Positions 20,969-33,205 are shown, counted from the first letter of the stretch. The stretch: 64,000 nt of DNA from Bretschneidera sinensis (GCA_023935145.1 CM043699.1:106988036-107052035); one strand, 5' to 3'. Numbers and translations: made by a program. The notes: a model not told the origin generated them from the sequence alone.

Positions 20969-22375
20969 TGATGAGTGCCAAATATTGCATATTTTGGCCC
21001 CTTAATTTACATTTGTTAGCTTAGAAATTTGTTACTTTGAGTTGTTTTCGTTGTTTACAGGTTTACAAGCACTCGGAAAGGATTCACTAAAATTGCCAGA
21101 ATTGCCTGTATAGATCAGTCATTTTTGTAGATTTTACTGTATTGATTCAGGAATAACCAAGAGATGAACCATATATGGTTGGAAAGATCCGGATGTCTAT
21201 TTTCTAAAGAATTTTAAGGCTCATGAAAATGATTTTTCTAAAGAAAGTTATGGCAGTTCTAGTAGACAAAGGTTAGGCTGTGTGTGATTTCAGCGTGGCA
21301 GATCAGTCATTTTTGTGGATTTTAGTGTATTTATTCAGAAAGAACTAGGAGATGAACCATATATTCTTGGAAAGATCCGGATGTCAATTTTCTGAGAAAT
21401 TTTACAGCTCATAAAAATGATTTTTCTAGAGAAAGTTATGGCAATTTTAGTAGACAAAGGTCAGGCAGTGCACCATGCTATGCTCGAGTGCATAAGACTG
21501 TGATCGAGCGCACTCAAGTAATATCCCACATCGAATTTGAAATATATTTCATTCTTGAGTTCCCTATAAAAGCCCCACCTCACTAAATTAATTGGTGTGC
21601 AATCCGGAGGACTTCTTCTAGTATTCTGGTGGATCTCGAAGGCTTTGCTACCACCAGGGGAAGCGTCGTCCAACAGTGAGTGGAATTTCTCCCAATGTAT
21701 AGTCAATTTTAATTTATTTCTTTTTTTTAGTTTTAATGTTTAGCACTTTTATTGTGAACTTTAGTTTCATAATTATGAGCGGCTAAAATCTTCATCTAAG
21801 GTTGAAGATGAAGCCTCAGCATTGTTTGGCATAATATTTTCAGATTTGTTCATACAATTCTGATATTTTTAGTATAAATATTCTGTTCAATTATTTGAGT
21901 AAAATCTTATGATTGATTACTTTTAAATTCTTAAATTGGATATTCTTTGTGTTTCATCTGCCAGATACGGCGGATAATTCAAATTAGATTGGATATTCAT
22001 TGTGATTTGTGAATTAAACGGATACATTGGATGGTTTTGGTTTAGTTTGGGTATTCACCGTGATTTGTATAATGGTGGATTCATGGAATGATTTGATAGA
22101 TTATTTTTATATAGAACATGAAGATATATGCTTTACTTTGGTGGGGTGGATTCAGAAAATCTTAGTGTTTTTATCAGTTGTTTTTAAATCAATTTAGTTT
22201 AGTTTATATTTCTTTGCAAGATACAATCCAAAATTCGGAACTAGGTTAAAATAGGGTTAGTTTAGATAAAAAAAATATTTTCACAACGCAATGCCATGTG
22301 GATTCAACCTCGCACTTGCACAACACTATATTGCAAATGACTCGTGCGCTTACGAGTAATTTAAAACTCACAACA
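20969..22375 (+). repeat. AthB 3' LTR
   Basis: This 1407-bp partner of 16277-17690 has the TATA box TATAAAA at 21565-21571 and GAGCGCA motifs near 21483-21512. Confidence 0.94.
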
Positions 22376-22380
22376 CCCGG
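22376..22380. repeat. Target site duplication CCCGG, right of AthB
   Basis: Identical to 16272-16276. Confidence 0.96.
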
Positions 22381-23625
22381 TCACATCAAGGCCGATTGTC
22401 CAGCAACAAGTAAACCATATAAGAGCTTCAAAAAGAAAGCTATGATTGCAACCACTTGGAGTGATGACGAAGAAGAAAAACCCTCGGACAATGAGGTCGG
22501 ATACGAGGAGATTGCCAACCTATGTCTTATGGCAATCGACGATGAAAATGGGGTACCAAATTCTTCCCCTTCCAATAATAACATTGTTAGTAATAGTGAA
22601 GAATTAATAGAGGTCATAAATGAAATGTATGAAGAATTGAAGAAATTCGATTCTAGGAACACCATTCTCAAAAAGGAAGTGTCATCTCTTTCTAAAGAGA
22701 TGGAAGGCTTAAAGGAAGAAAAGGAAAAACTATCTTCCTTGCTTTATAATTCTTCTCAAGATTTTCTTAAAGATGAAAATGAAAGCTTAAAGAAGAAAAT
22801 AATATAATTAAATAGCACTATATCAAGACTTATGCTTGGAAAAGAAAAACTAGATGAAGTGCTATCTTGCCAAAGATTAAATGGAGGAAAATTTGAGTTG
22901 GATTATTCTCCATTAGACAAGTAAAAATCAAAAGAGACTTTATTCATGAAGCATCATGTGTGAATGAAGCATCATGTGTGAATGAAGCCTCTACTTCAAA
23001 GGCTACTAGTAGGTTAAAAGTACTCCTTCAATGAATGATAGTAGGTTTAAAAATACTAATTCTAATGTATATACAAGAATTAAGCATCCTAGAAACATTC
23101 ATGCATATATGTATGGTCACTCAATAAATGCAAATGCTAGGAACAATCATTCAAGAAAGGCATATACACATCCTAGGAGGAACAACTATATGAATCCTAG
23201 AGATAATATGTATACTCAAAACTTGCACACTACACATGCATATCCTATGAGTTACCATCATGTGTATCCTAGAAATAATATACATGTTCAAAATAATGCA
23301 AACATATGTCCTAGAAATCACCTTCATACAATTCCTAGGAATGACATGCACAATAGAAACATATATCCTAGGAATACTCGTCCAATGAGCTATAGATATG
23401 CACAACTAAGAAATCCTAGAAATTTCAATAACTATTATCCTAGGATCGGGCATCATCAACACGTCTATAAATATAGAACATCTTACATTGTTAAGAAAGT
23501 ATGGGTCCCTAAAGGAACTGTATTTTCTAGGACTACTCCGAAAGGACCCAAGAAGTTTTGGGTACCTAAGAGTGCAATTGTGTATCCTTTTGTGACGTAG
23601 ATATGTCTCCATACCAAAGAAAAAG
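22381..23625 (+). pseudogene. Cop2 gag, second part: zinc knuckle end, coiled coil, YPRN repeat region
   Basis: It resumes with HIKADCPATSKPYKSFKKK, the second half of the CCHC knuckle split by AthB. An acidic segment (SDDEEEKPSDNEVGYEE) is followed by a long coiled-coil-like stretch (ELKKFDSRNTILKKEVSSLS, KEKLSSLLYN) ending in a stop at 22807. After a frame change, 23031-23600 encodes degenerate repeats with PRN every 10-20 residues (YPRNNIHV, YPRNTRPMSYRY, NYYPRIGHH). The linker VKKVWVPKGTVF then leads to the protease. Confidence 0.88.
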
Positions 23626-23629
23626 GTAA

Positions 23630-24060
23630 CTGTTGGTACCTTGGTAGTGGATGCTCAAAGCACATGATCAGTGATCGAAGTGTATTCGAAGAGCTAACTT
23701 TAAGAGATGGCGGACATGTCACCATTGGAGACAACACAAAAATAAAGATCATCGAGCATGGAAAAGTTGGTAATAATTTCTCTACCATTGATAATGTATT
23801 ATTTGTGCAAGGTCTTAAGCCAAATTTACTAAGTATTAGTCAACTATGTGACAAAAGCAACAAAGTCATATTTGAAACCTCTCATTGTCTTGTTATAGAC
23901 ATCAAGAGTAACAAGATCAAGTTTGTTGGCCATAGACATGAAAATGTCTATATAGTTGATTTAAAATCTTTGCATTCAAAAAATGAAAAATGTTTTCCTG
24001 CATTTAGTGAAAACCCATAGCTATGGCATAGAAGGCTTGGTCATGTGAATATGAATTTGC
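23630..24060 (+). pseudogene. Cop2 protease site and gag-pre-integrase domain
   Basis: WYLGSGCSKHM holds the protease site, but the catalytic Asp codon at 23643-23645 is GGT (Gly). The pre-integrase domain follows (VFEELTLRDGGHVTIGDN, VQGLKPNLLSISQLCDK, CLVIDIKSNKIKFVGHRHEN) to a stop after AFSENP at 24020; then LWHRRLGHVNMNLLK. Confidence 0.92.
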
Positions 24061-25010
24061 TTAAAATCATTTTAAGAAAAAGATTTAGTCATTGGACTTC
24101 CAAAAATCAAATTCGAAAAAATAAAGTGTGTGATGCTTGTCAAATGGGAATACAAACTAGAATTTCTTTTAAATAAAAAAGGTAGTCTCAACTACTAGAC
24201 CATTGAAACTTTTGCATGTGAACTTATTTGGTCCAATAAGTACCATTAGTCTAGGTGGCCATTAATATGCTCTTGTTATTGTTGATGACTATTCAAGATA
24301 TACCTTTGTTATCTTTATTACTTACAAGGACGAAGCTTACAAAGGATTTGAAAACTTTTGACAAAATGTTCAAAATAAAAAAGAAATTTGTATTTCAAGC
24401 ATTAGAAGTGATCATGGAAAGGAATTTGAAAACCAAAGCTTTTCAAAATTTTGTGATGAAAATAGAATTGATCACAACTTTTCAGCTCCTAGAACTCCTA
24501 AAAAAATGGTGTTGTTGAGAGAAAAAATAGAGTTCTAGAAGAATTTGCAAGAACAATGCTTTGTGAAAATAGCTTGCCAAAATACTTTTGAGTGGAAGCG
24601 GTAAACACCTCTTGCTATATCTTAAATAGAATTTTAATTACGTCTACACTTGAAAAAACTCTATATGAATTATGGAAAGGCAGAAAGCCTAATATCTCAT
24701 ATTTTCATACCTTTGGTTGTAAATGTTTTATCCTAAATAACAATAAAACTAATTTGGGTAAATTTGACTCAAAGACCGATCAGGGGATATTCTTAGGATA
24801 CTTAACCTCTAGTAAAGCTTATAGAGTCTTCAACAAGAGAACACTAGTGGTAGAAGAATCCATACATATAGCCCTTGATGAGTCTAACCCAATTAGTAGT
24901 AGAATAGTTTCTTTTAATAATGATGTATATTTCATTCCAAGAACGGAAACACCTACTCTCGTTGTTGAAGGTGAGCCCACCTAAAACAAATCAAGAAATA
25001 GAAGCTCTCA
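24061..25010 (+). pseudogene. Cop2 integrase
   Basis: The Cys residues of the HHCC finger (KVCDACQMGIQTRISF), the core block with the first acidic site changed (LLHVNLFGPIST, where the usual Asp is Asn), and ALVIVDDYSRYTFVIFI are visible. The second catalytic block (SIRSDHGKEFEN) lies in another frame near 24400. The C-terminal part at 24592-24984 is open (NTSCYILNRILIT, YELWKGRKPNI). Several stops and frameshifts make it inactive. Confidence 0.88.
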
Positions 25011-25787
25011 AACTAGACCAACCATCTACAAGTCAACAAGATGATGGTCTTCCCAAAGATTGGAGGTATATAAATTATCACCCAATCGATCAAGTTATTG
25101 GTGATCCTTCACAAGGGGTAAGAACTCATTCCTCTATTAGAAATATTTACAACTATGTAGCCTATTTATCTCAAATAGAACTTAAAACATTTGTAGAAGC
25201 CAAGAAGGATGTTGATTGGATAAATGCCTTTTAAGAAGAAATAAATCAATTTGAAAGAAACAATGTATGGAATCTAGTTCCTAGACCAAAGAATCATGCA
25301 ATAATAGGAACTAAATGGGTATTTAGAAATAAGATGTATGAAAATGGAATAGTGACTAGGAACAAGGCTAGACTAGTTGCTAAGGGATATAATCAAGAAG
25401 AAGGAATCGACTTTGATGAGACCTATGTTCCCGTAGCAAAATTAGAAGCTATTCGAATGTTATTAGCCTTTGCATGCTTTAACAAGTTTAAATTATTTCA
25501 AATGGATGTAAAAAGTGCATTTTTAAATGGCTTTAGAGAAGAAGAGGTATATATTGAGCAACCTCTTAGATTTAAAAATCCTAGTCTTCCAAATCATGTT
25601 TACAACCTTTCTAAAACTCTATTTAGGTTGAAGAAAGCTCCAAGAGCATGATATGAAAGATTAAGTAAATTTTGATTGACAATAATTTTATGAGAGGAAA
25701 AATAGACACAACTCTCTTCACAAAAACTCATAAAAATGACACACTACTAGTCCAAATATATGTTGATGATATCATATTTGGTGCTAC
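25011..25787 (+). pseudogene. Cop2 reverse transcriptase, first part through YVDD
   Basis: Copia RT blocks appear in order: DWRYINYHPIDQVIGDP, IIGTKWVFRNKMYENG, NKARLVAKGYNQEEGIDFDE, FQMDVKSAFLNGFREEEVYI (the catalytic Asp of LDVKSAFLNG is present), LFRLKKAPRA, then stops, and IYVDDIIFGA with the YVDD box at 25759-25770. AthC is inserted 17 bases after the YVDD codons. The protein would copy the genomic RNA into cDNA. Confidence 0.93.
25783..25787. repeat. Target site duplication GCTAC, left of AthC
   Basis: GCTAC flanks AthC on the left and GCTAT (33201-33205) on the right. One transition separates them. Joining the flanks restores the RT reading across FGA-TNKS. Confidence 0.85.
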
Positions 25788-27236
25788 TGTTGTGAATTTT
25801 AAATTACTCGCAAGCACATGAGTCATTGGCAATATAGTGTGTGTAAGTGCGAGGTCAAATCCACAGGAAATTGCATCGTGAAAATGTATTTTTATCTAAA
25901 CTAAACCTATTTTAACCTAGTTCCGAATTTTGAATTGTATTTTGTAAAGAATATAAACTAAACTAAATTGAGTTGAAAGAAATGATAAAAATACTAAAGT
26001 TTCTGAATCAACCCCACCAAAGTAAAGCATATATTTTCATGTTCTGTATATAAGTAATTTATCAAATAATTCCATGAATCCACCATTATACAAATCACAG
26101 CGAATACCCTAATTTAACCAAATCATCCAATATATCCCTTTAGAATCACAATGGATATCCAATTTACTTTGGATGATCCTTTGTATCCAGCAAATGAAAC
26201 ACAAGGAATATCCAATTTGAACAATTTAAACACAATCAATCATAAGAATTTACTCAAACAATTGAAACAGAACATTAATACTAAAAATATCAGAATTGTA
26301 CGAACATATCTGAAAATATTATGCCAAACAATGGTGAGGCTTCATCTTCAACCTTAGATGAAGGTTTTAGCCTCTCATGCTTATGAAACTAAATTTCCCA
26401 ATTAAAGTGCTAAACATAAAACTATAACTCAAAAGAAATAAATTAAAATTGAATATACATTGAGAGAAATTCCACTCGCAGCTATTGTGCGGCACTTCCC
26501 CCCTTGGTAGCAAAGCCTTGGAGATCCCCCAGATTGCTCGCAGAAATCCTCTAGATTGCACACCCATTTGATGAAGTGAAATGGGGTTTTTATAGGGGAA
26601 CTCCATGAGTGCAATGTGTTTTCAATCCGATGTGGGATGTGGGATACTGAATGTGTTTCCAACTGATGTGGGATGTGGGATTTAAGCCTTCACACGCCCT
26701 TCAAAACTTCTGCCCACGGTGAAATCATGCACAACCTAACCTTTGTCTACTAAAACTGCCATAACTTTCTCTAGAAAAATCATATTTACGAGCCATAAAA
26801 TTCCCCAAAAAATAAACATCCAGATCTTTCCAAGCATATATGGCTGATCTCTTGGTTCTTCCTGAATCATTACAGTTTAATCTGCAAAAATTACTTCTGC
26901 CATGTTGAAATCACGCACAGCCTGACCTTTGTCTACTAAAACTGCCATAACTTTCTCTAGAAAAATCATATTTATGAGCCGTAAAATTTCCCAGAAAATA
27001 GACATCCGAATCTTTCCAAGAATATATGGCTCATCACCTAGTTATTCCTGAATCAATACAGTTTAATCTGCAAAAATGACTGATCTATACAGGAAATTAT
27101 GGCAATTTAGTGAAACTTTTTTCCAAGTGCTTGTAAACCTGTAAAACAACAAAAAAAAAACAACTCAAAGTAACAAATTCCTAAGCTAACAAACGTAAAT
27201 TAAGGGGCCAAAATATGCAATATTTAGCACTCATTA
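25788..27236 (-). repeat. AthC 3' LTR
   Basis: On the minus strand it runs from TAATGAGTGC at 27236 (TG decayed to TA) to TTCACAACA at 25788. It carries the 187-bp-type tandem duplication (about 27078 down to 26710) and a CCTATAAAAACC TATA box near 26600-26587. Confidence 0.92.
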
Positions 27237-28640
27237 AATACCCTCAAACTTACATTTTGCTGGTCCCTTAGCAAATCAAAATAAATAAAAAAATGAAAAA
27301 CAAAGAACACAAAGATAAATTCATCATTCATGGTGTCCAAAAATTTAAGTAGCACACAAAACCATGATATTCATTCATGAGCAAGCTTAAAATATAAACC
27401 CATATTCGCAATGAATAAGAATTTTAAAATCTAATTACTTACAAAAGGCAGGCTAAGGCATTATAAGTCCAACTCAGTGTAAAGTGAATTAGCATATAAA
27501 GATGAGGCTTCCAAATAACTTTAATGTGCAATGTCTCCATGTCTCAAGATTCACAGAATTTCTCATCAGAAATGAACAACGATGGCATAGTTTTATTTTC
27601 TTCTCTCTTTTATTATAAGGCTCTGCTATGTTTAGTTCTCTTAGGCTTTTTAATTGACCCATGTAGCAAGTGTTGAGTCAATGACTCCCAAATCATATGG
27701 TTTTAGGGCATTAGGTGTAAAGACACCCCCAATGACTTACTAACTTGAGTAAAAAATGCTACGAAACTAAACTAGCCTTAATGCTACCAAGCAAAATTCC
27801 CACTTTTTGACGTGAACACTCACTGCTTACTGAGGCAAGAGGTCCAGTTACTCAGCAAAAAGTTTCTCAATGATCATTACGAATAAAATTTTCACCTTTT
27901 GACGCGAACACTCACTGCTTACTGAGGCAAAAGGTCCAGTTACTCAGTGGAAAATTTATTAATGATCATTTTTCTCTTTTTGTGCAAATTTTTTTATATT
28001 TTTATTTATACTTTTCTATGCCAAAGTGTTTATCCAACAAGTCATCCGGTTTCAGTTAAGTCATGGAAACATACACATTAAAATCACATGTCATACCTCA
28101 CACTATTTTGTGCTAATGTGCTCGTGTCAGATTAGATTAAACATGTGAATTCTCAAATGCCTAAAGTAAGTAACAAAATTTTAAAACTCTATCATCAAAT
28201 TATGTGTTCAAGATTTTAAGCTCACCAATGATATCACATCACAGTATTCATTTAGATTAACCAAAATTTCAAAACAATCATGAACATGCATTTATCTTTC
28301 CAATAATATATAAAAAAAAATTGGGACAAAGTGTGTGTGAATGTGTCTCCCATACCCCCAAACTTAAATTACACATTGTCCCCACTATGTGAATAATATG
28401 GAAAGAGCTGACCTAGGAGATGGAGAGCTAGCTGGACTGGCATGGCTCATAGCATACCCTCAAACTGGAACTGAAGTACGCGTTGTCCCTGAAAAAATAA
28501 AGACTGGAAAACAAAAGAAACACTAGAAATGAACAATAACAAAAAATATGTAAAATAATAAACAAGCAGAAAGGATATGCTGTAGGATGCCTCCCATGAG
28601 TGCTAAGTTTTACGTCTTCAGCCAGACTCAGCACTTCTCC
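27237..28640 (-). other. AthC 3' tail with tandem repeat and polypurine-like copies
   Basis: It is the reverse-strand counterpart of the AthA and AthB tails. The tandem repeat units are at about 27884-27975 and 27791-27883. Polypurine-like copies (AAGTTTGAGGGTAT type on the minus strand) are at 28453-28467, 28345-28366 and 27237-27250, the last adjoining the LTR. No gene is supported. Confidence 0.8.
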
Positions 28641-29554
28641 TAATTAAGCACCAGCTTCTTCTCCTTGCACCACACTAAGACCAAAGTGAGATGGTGCAGA
28701 CACTCCTCAAATGATGAACCGAACACGGAGAAGTCATCCATGAAAATCTATAAGAAAAACTTTACCATGTCAGAGAATATGCTGACTATGCACCGCTGAA
28801 AAGTAGCAGGTGCATTGCATAACCCAAAGGGCATGTGACGATAGGTGAATATCCCAAAAGGACAGGTAAACATCGTCTTCTTCTGATCTTTGGGGTCTAC
28901 AGAGACCTGGTTATATCCAGAATAACCATCCAAGAAGTAATAGTACTGGTGTCCAGCCAAGCGCCCCACCATCTGATCAATAAATAGGAGTGGAAAATGA
29001 TATTTCTTTATAGCAACATTCAACTTACGGTAGTCTATACACACTCTCCATCCTGACTAAACACGAGTTGGCACCAACTCTTCGTCTTTATTCTTCACTA
29101 CTGTCAATCTAGCTTGCTTGGGCACGACATGAATCGGGCTCACCCACTTGTTATCAGAGATTGGATAAATGATCCCTGCATCCAACAGCTTTATCACTTC
29201 AGTCCTCACAACCTCTTGTATAGTTAGGTTAAGCCTTCTTTGTGGCTCCCTCGATGGCTTAGTATTCTTCTCCAAATGTATCTTGTGCATCACCACCGAG
29301 GGGATGATTCCCTTGATATCCTCAATAGTCTAGTTGATAGCTTCTTTGTGCTCTCTTAAAACATCTAATAACTTCTCCTCTTGAGCCTCAACCACATCTG
29401 AAGCTATAATTACAGGCAAAGAATCTGCTGGACCTAGGAACTTATACTTAAGATTTTTCGGTAAAGGCTTAAGTTCCTTCTTGGGGGGCTCAGGTGCTGC
29501 GGTCTCCTCCGTCTCATTGCTCTCCCGAGGAGCAGACTCCAAAATGGTATTCAC
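28641..29554 (-). pseudogene. AthC reverse transcriptase fragment
   Basis: Minus-strand frames give Ty3-type RT: PKNLKYKFLGPADSLPVIIA, AGIIYPISDNKWVSPIHVVP, then RVCIDYRKLNVAIKKYHFPL, FLDGYSGYNQVSVDPKDQ (catalytic Asp), CPFGIFTYRHMPFGLCNAPA and IDFMDDFSVFGSSFEECL, the FMDD box at about 28755-28740. It then ends abruptly and joins the tail at GAGTCTGGCTGAAGAC. Stops occur at about 29330 and 29056, and another within the FMDD-side boundary region. RNase H and integrase are absent. Confidence 0.92.
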
Positions 29555-30230
29555 TTATTTAAGCAACTTATCCAAATCCAAATCCTCTCTAAACTGAGCA
29601 AAACATGCCTCTAGGGGATCCTCAATACTTGATTCATCCACAGTCTCCCCAATAATCTCCTCTATCAAGCATACATTTCTCATTTCATCATATTCCAGTG
29701 GTTGCTTACTGATATCAAAGATATTCATCTCCATTGTCATATTTCCGAAGGAAATCTTCATCACCCTTGTCATATAATTTATCAGGGTATTCGCCGTGGC
29801 TAAGAATGGTCTTCTTAGAATCACCGGTATCTGAATCCCTACATTCTGAACCGGTTCTATGTCAAGCATAATAAAATCCACGAGAAAATAAAACTTATCC
29901 ACCTTCATCAAAACGTCCTCAACTACTCCTTGTGGTATTTTCACTGATCTGTCAACCAATTGAAGTGTCGTGGATGTGGGCTTCAATTCTCCTAACCCCA
30001 ACTGTATATAGACTGAATAGAGCAGAAGATTCACACTCGCTCTTAGATTCAAAAGAGCCATCTCTATTCGGCTAACTCCTATCGTTCAAGAGATAGTAGG
30101 ACACCTTGGGTCCTTATACTTGATGGGCAACTTACACTAAAGAATTGAGCTAACCTGCTCGGTCAAAAACGCCTTCTTCGGGACATTTGTCCTCCTCTTG
30201 AGAGTGATCAAGTCCTTTAAGAACTTGGCA
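29555..30230 (-). pseudogene. AthC protease and linker
   Basis: The open frame 30061-29555 reads ALLNLRASVNLLLYSVY, where Athila normally has ALLDLGASVNLLPYSVY. The catalytic Asp is Asn and the following Gly is Arg, both G-to-A changes. The rest of the domain is recognisable (VPQG-type loop as IPQGVVEDVLMKVD, FIMLDIE, PVILRRPFLATANTLIN). Upstream, SYAKFLKDLITLKRRT links to gag. Confidence 0.9.
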
Positions 30231-31480
30231 TATGACGGCACTTGCTGGATGACGTTCAAAAATGGGATATTGATTTGGACCTGCTTGAACACCTCCAGAA
30301 TGTCCTCATACTTCCCTCATTTCTTGGGCGTTTGTAATCTCTCATGGTAAGGTGCTTTAGGTACAAAAGACCTAGGAAGATCCTTAACAGCAGGAGTGGC
30401 TGTAGATGGCTCAGCATCTCTCTTCTCATTGTTGCCACTTTCTTGCACTTACTGCATAGCAAGATTCTCTTCCACTTGATTGTCCACTTGTCTCCTAGAC
30501 CTCAATGTGACAATCGATTGCTCTTATTCCTGCCTGTGCGTAAGAGTTGATGAATTTCCAACCGCAAACTGTTCCTTCAGGTTGGGCACGGGTTGACTGG
30601 GGAACTTTCTTTTCTCTCCTTCATCCACGTGACTTGTGATTTGACCCATTTGACTTTTTATCTTGGCAATCGCTTGGGTGTTTGCTATTGTCGCACTCCT
30701 TACTTCACTGATGGATTGGTCGGTCATCTTCATGAAATCTTTGAGGGTGTCCTCCAATGATTGTGAAACCGATGCTGGCGCTTGAGTGGGAGCTTGGTAA
30801 GTGGGTAATGGTGCTGGATGGGCTGAGCGACCATGACTTGGAACTAGTGGAAGAAATTCGGGAGGGTATTGATTGTGAGCATGATGAGGGGCTCCTCCCT
30901 GATTCATCGGTTGGTTTTACTTCCATGAAAAATTAGGGTGGTTCCGCCACCCTAGATTGTAAGTCTCAGAGTAAAATCCATTTGATTGCTTCCGATAGTC
31001 ATTGAAAGTGTTCACTTCTTTCATGAGATACTCGGCAAAAGCCGTCATAGATGGACAATTCTATGCTAAATGCATAGGACTAGCACAGATGGAACAGCTA
31101 TCAACATTGAATATATTGGCTGCATTGATGGACTGGCTGGTCATTTTCATGAAATCCTTGAGGGTGTCCTCCAATGACTATGGCTTTAGATCAAAATGGG
31201 TAGCATTGATTGGTGGCAACACTATACAAGCAGAGGAGTTAGTCGCAATGGGTGCGAACAAATCCCTAAGGGATGTAGTGAAGTCCACGTTCCAAGCTCT
31301 AGGTTGCTCTACATTCTCCGGTTGATTTGCATTCTTTAAATTATTCCCTATCTCAATTGTCTCTCTCTCAACAAATGCTCTATTATTTCTCTTAAGAGTT
31401 CTTTCTAAGTCGGGATCTAAAGGTATCAACTCTAAGTTTAGGGATCTTCGACCAAGCATACACCACACAAAAAACAATAA
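30231..31480 (-). pseudogene. AthC gag with central capsid deleted
   Basis: From about 31440 leftward: LNLELIPLDPDLERTLKRNN, RAWNVDFTTSLRDLFAPIAT and INATHFDLKP are the Athila gag N-terminus. It then jumps at about 31178 to SLEDTLKDFM, so the capsid core is absent. A zinc knuckle CSICASPMHLA-NC follows near 31070 (CX2CX4HX4C, with a stop inside). Then come GWRNHPNFSWK, a Pro/Ala-rich linker, a second SLEDTLKDFMKMTDQSI, and KAPYHERLQTPKK. Confidence 0.88.
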
Positions 31481-31738
31481 AATAAACTAACTAGCAGAAA
31501 CAACAGAATAAAATAAAATAAATACAAAAATAGAAAACACAATACTCATAAAATAGGCCAACAAAATTTGAAATTTTTTTTATAATTTATTTTTTTATTC
31601 TTTATGGACAATTGTAAATAAAAACAAATAAACTAGAATAAAATTGCAAAAAGAAAAAATGAAACAAAAATGCTAACTAAACTAGTAGAAAAATAAAATT
31701 AATTCAGACAAATTTTTAATTTTCACAAACAAAACAAC

Positions 31739-31756
31739 TCCCTGACAATGGCGCCA
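31739..31756 (-). other. AthC primer binding site (tRNA-Asp type)
   Basis: The minus strand reads TGGCGCCATTGTCAGGGA just after the LTR end. It is close to the AthA site, with transitions. Confidence 0.87.
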
Positions 31757-31762
31757 AAAAAT

Positions 31763-33200
31763 TGTTGTGAGTTTTAAATTACTCGCAAGCGCACGAGTTG
31801 TTTGCAATATAGTGTGTGCTAGTGCGAGGTCGAATCCACATTGTGAAAATATATTTTTATCTAAACTAAACCTATTTTAACCTAGTTTCGAATTTTGAAT
31901 TGTATTTTGCAAAGAATATAAACTAAACTAAATTGAGTTGAAAGAAATGATAAAAATACTAAGGTTTCTGAATCCACCCACCACAATAAAGCATATATTT
32001 TCATGTTCTTTATAAAAGTAATCTATGAAATAATTCCATGAATCCACCATTATACAAATCACAGCGAATACCCTAATTCAACCAAATCATCCAATGTATC
32101 CCTTCAGAATCACAATGGATATCCAATTTACTTTGGATGATCCGCCGTATCCGGTAGATAAAACACAAGGAATATCTAATTTGAACAATTTAAACATAAT
32201 CAATCATAAGAATTTACTCAAACAATTGAAATAGAACATTAATACTAAAAATATCAGAATTGTACGAACGTATCTAAAAATATTATGCCAAATAATGACG
32301 AGGCTTCATCTTCAACCTTAGATGAAGGTTTTAGCCTCTCATGATTATGAAACTAAATTTCACAATTAAAGTGCTAAACATAAAACTTTAAACTCAAAAG
32401 AAATAAATTAAAACTGACTATATATTGAGAGAAATTCCACTTACAATTGTTGTGTAACGCTTCCCCCCCTTCGTAGCAAAGCCTTGGAGATCCCCCAAAT
32501 TGCTCGTAGAAATCCTCTAGATTGCACACCCATTTGATGAAGTGAAATTGGGTTTTTATAGGGGAACTCCATGAGTACAATGTGTTTCCAATCTGATGTG
32601 GGATGTGGGATATTGAATATGTTTCCAACCGATGTGGGATGTGGGATTTAAGCCTTCACATGCCCTTCAAAACTTCTGCCCACGCTGAAATCACGAAGAG
32701 CCTGTCCTTTGTCTACTAAAACTGCCATAACTTTCTCTAGAAAAATCATATTTACGAGCCATAAAATTCCCCAAAAAATAAGCATCCGGTTCTTTCCAAG
32801 CATATATAGCTCATTGCTTGGTTCTTCTTGAATCATTATAGTTTAATCCGCAAAAATCACTTCTACCACGCTGAAATCATGCACAGCCTGACCTTTGTCT
32901 ACTAAAACTGCCATAACTTTCTCTAGAAAAATCATATTTACGAGCTGTAAAATTCCTCAGAAAATAGACACGCGGATATTTCTAAGCATATATGGCTCAT
33001 CTCCTGGTTCTTCTTGAATCAATACAGTTTAATATGCAAAAATGACTGATCTGTATGGGCAATTCTGAAAATTTAGTGAAACTTTTTTCCAAGTGCTTGT
33101 AAACCTGTAAAACAACGAAAAAACCAACTCAAAGTAAAAAATTCATAAGCTAACAAATGTAAATTAAGGGGCTAAAATATGCAATATTTGGCACTCGTCA
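31763..33200 (-). repeat. AthC 5' LTR
   Basis: This 1438-bp LTR runs on the minus strand from TGACGAGTGCC at 33200 to ACTCACAACA at 31763. The TATA box lies at 32560-32553. Both copies of the 187-bp duplication are recognisable. Confidence 0.93.
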
Positions 33201-33205
33201 GCTAT

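Larger units (their letters stand above)
16277..22375 (+). mobile_element. AthB: Athila-like Ty3 element, heavily deleted
   Basis: The element has complete LTR ends (TGATGAG...CACAACA), a mutated tRNA-Asp primer site, a rearranged gag/pol piece of about 1.7 kb, the shared Athila tail and a 3' LTR. Protease, most of RT, RNase H, integrase and ORF3 are absent. It lies inside the Cop2 gag zinc knuckle with a perfect CCCGG duplication. The LTRs are of similar length (1414 and 1407 bp). Confidence 0.95.
25788..33200 (-). mobile_element. AthC: Athila-like Ty3 element, minus strand, internally deleted
   Basis: Reading leftward, the order is 5' LTR (33200-31763), tRNA-Asp primer site, partial gag, protease, the RT N-terminal two thirds, the shared Athila 3' tail and 3' LTR (27236-25788). 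RNase H, integrase and ORF3 are missing. It lies just after the Cop2 YVDD box. Confidence 0.95.

Noticed and set aside
26151..26662. Small ORFs on both strands
   Set aside because: They fall inside the AthC 3' LTR, and similar ones recur in the other LTRs.
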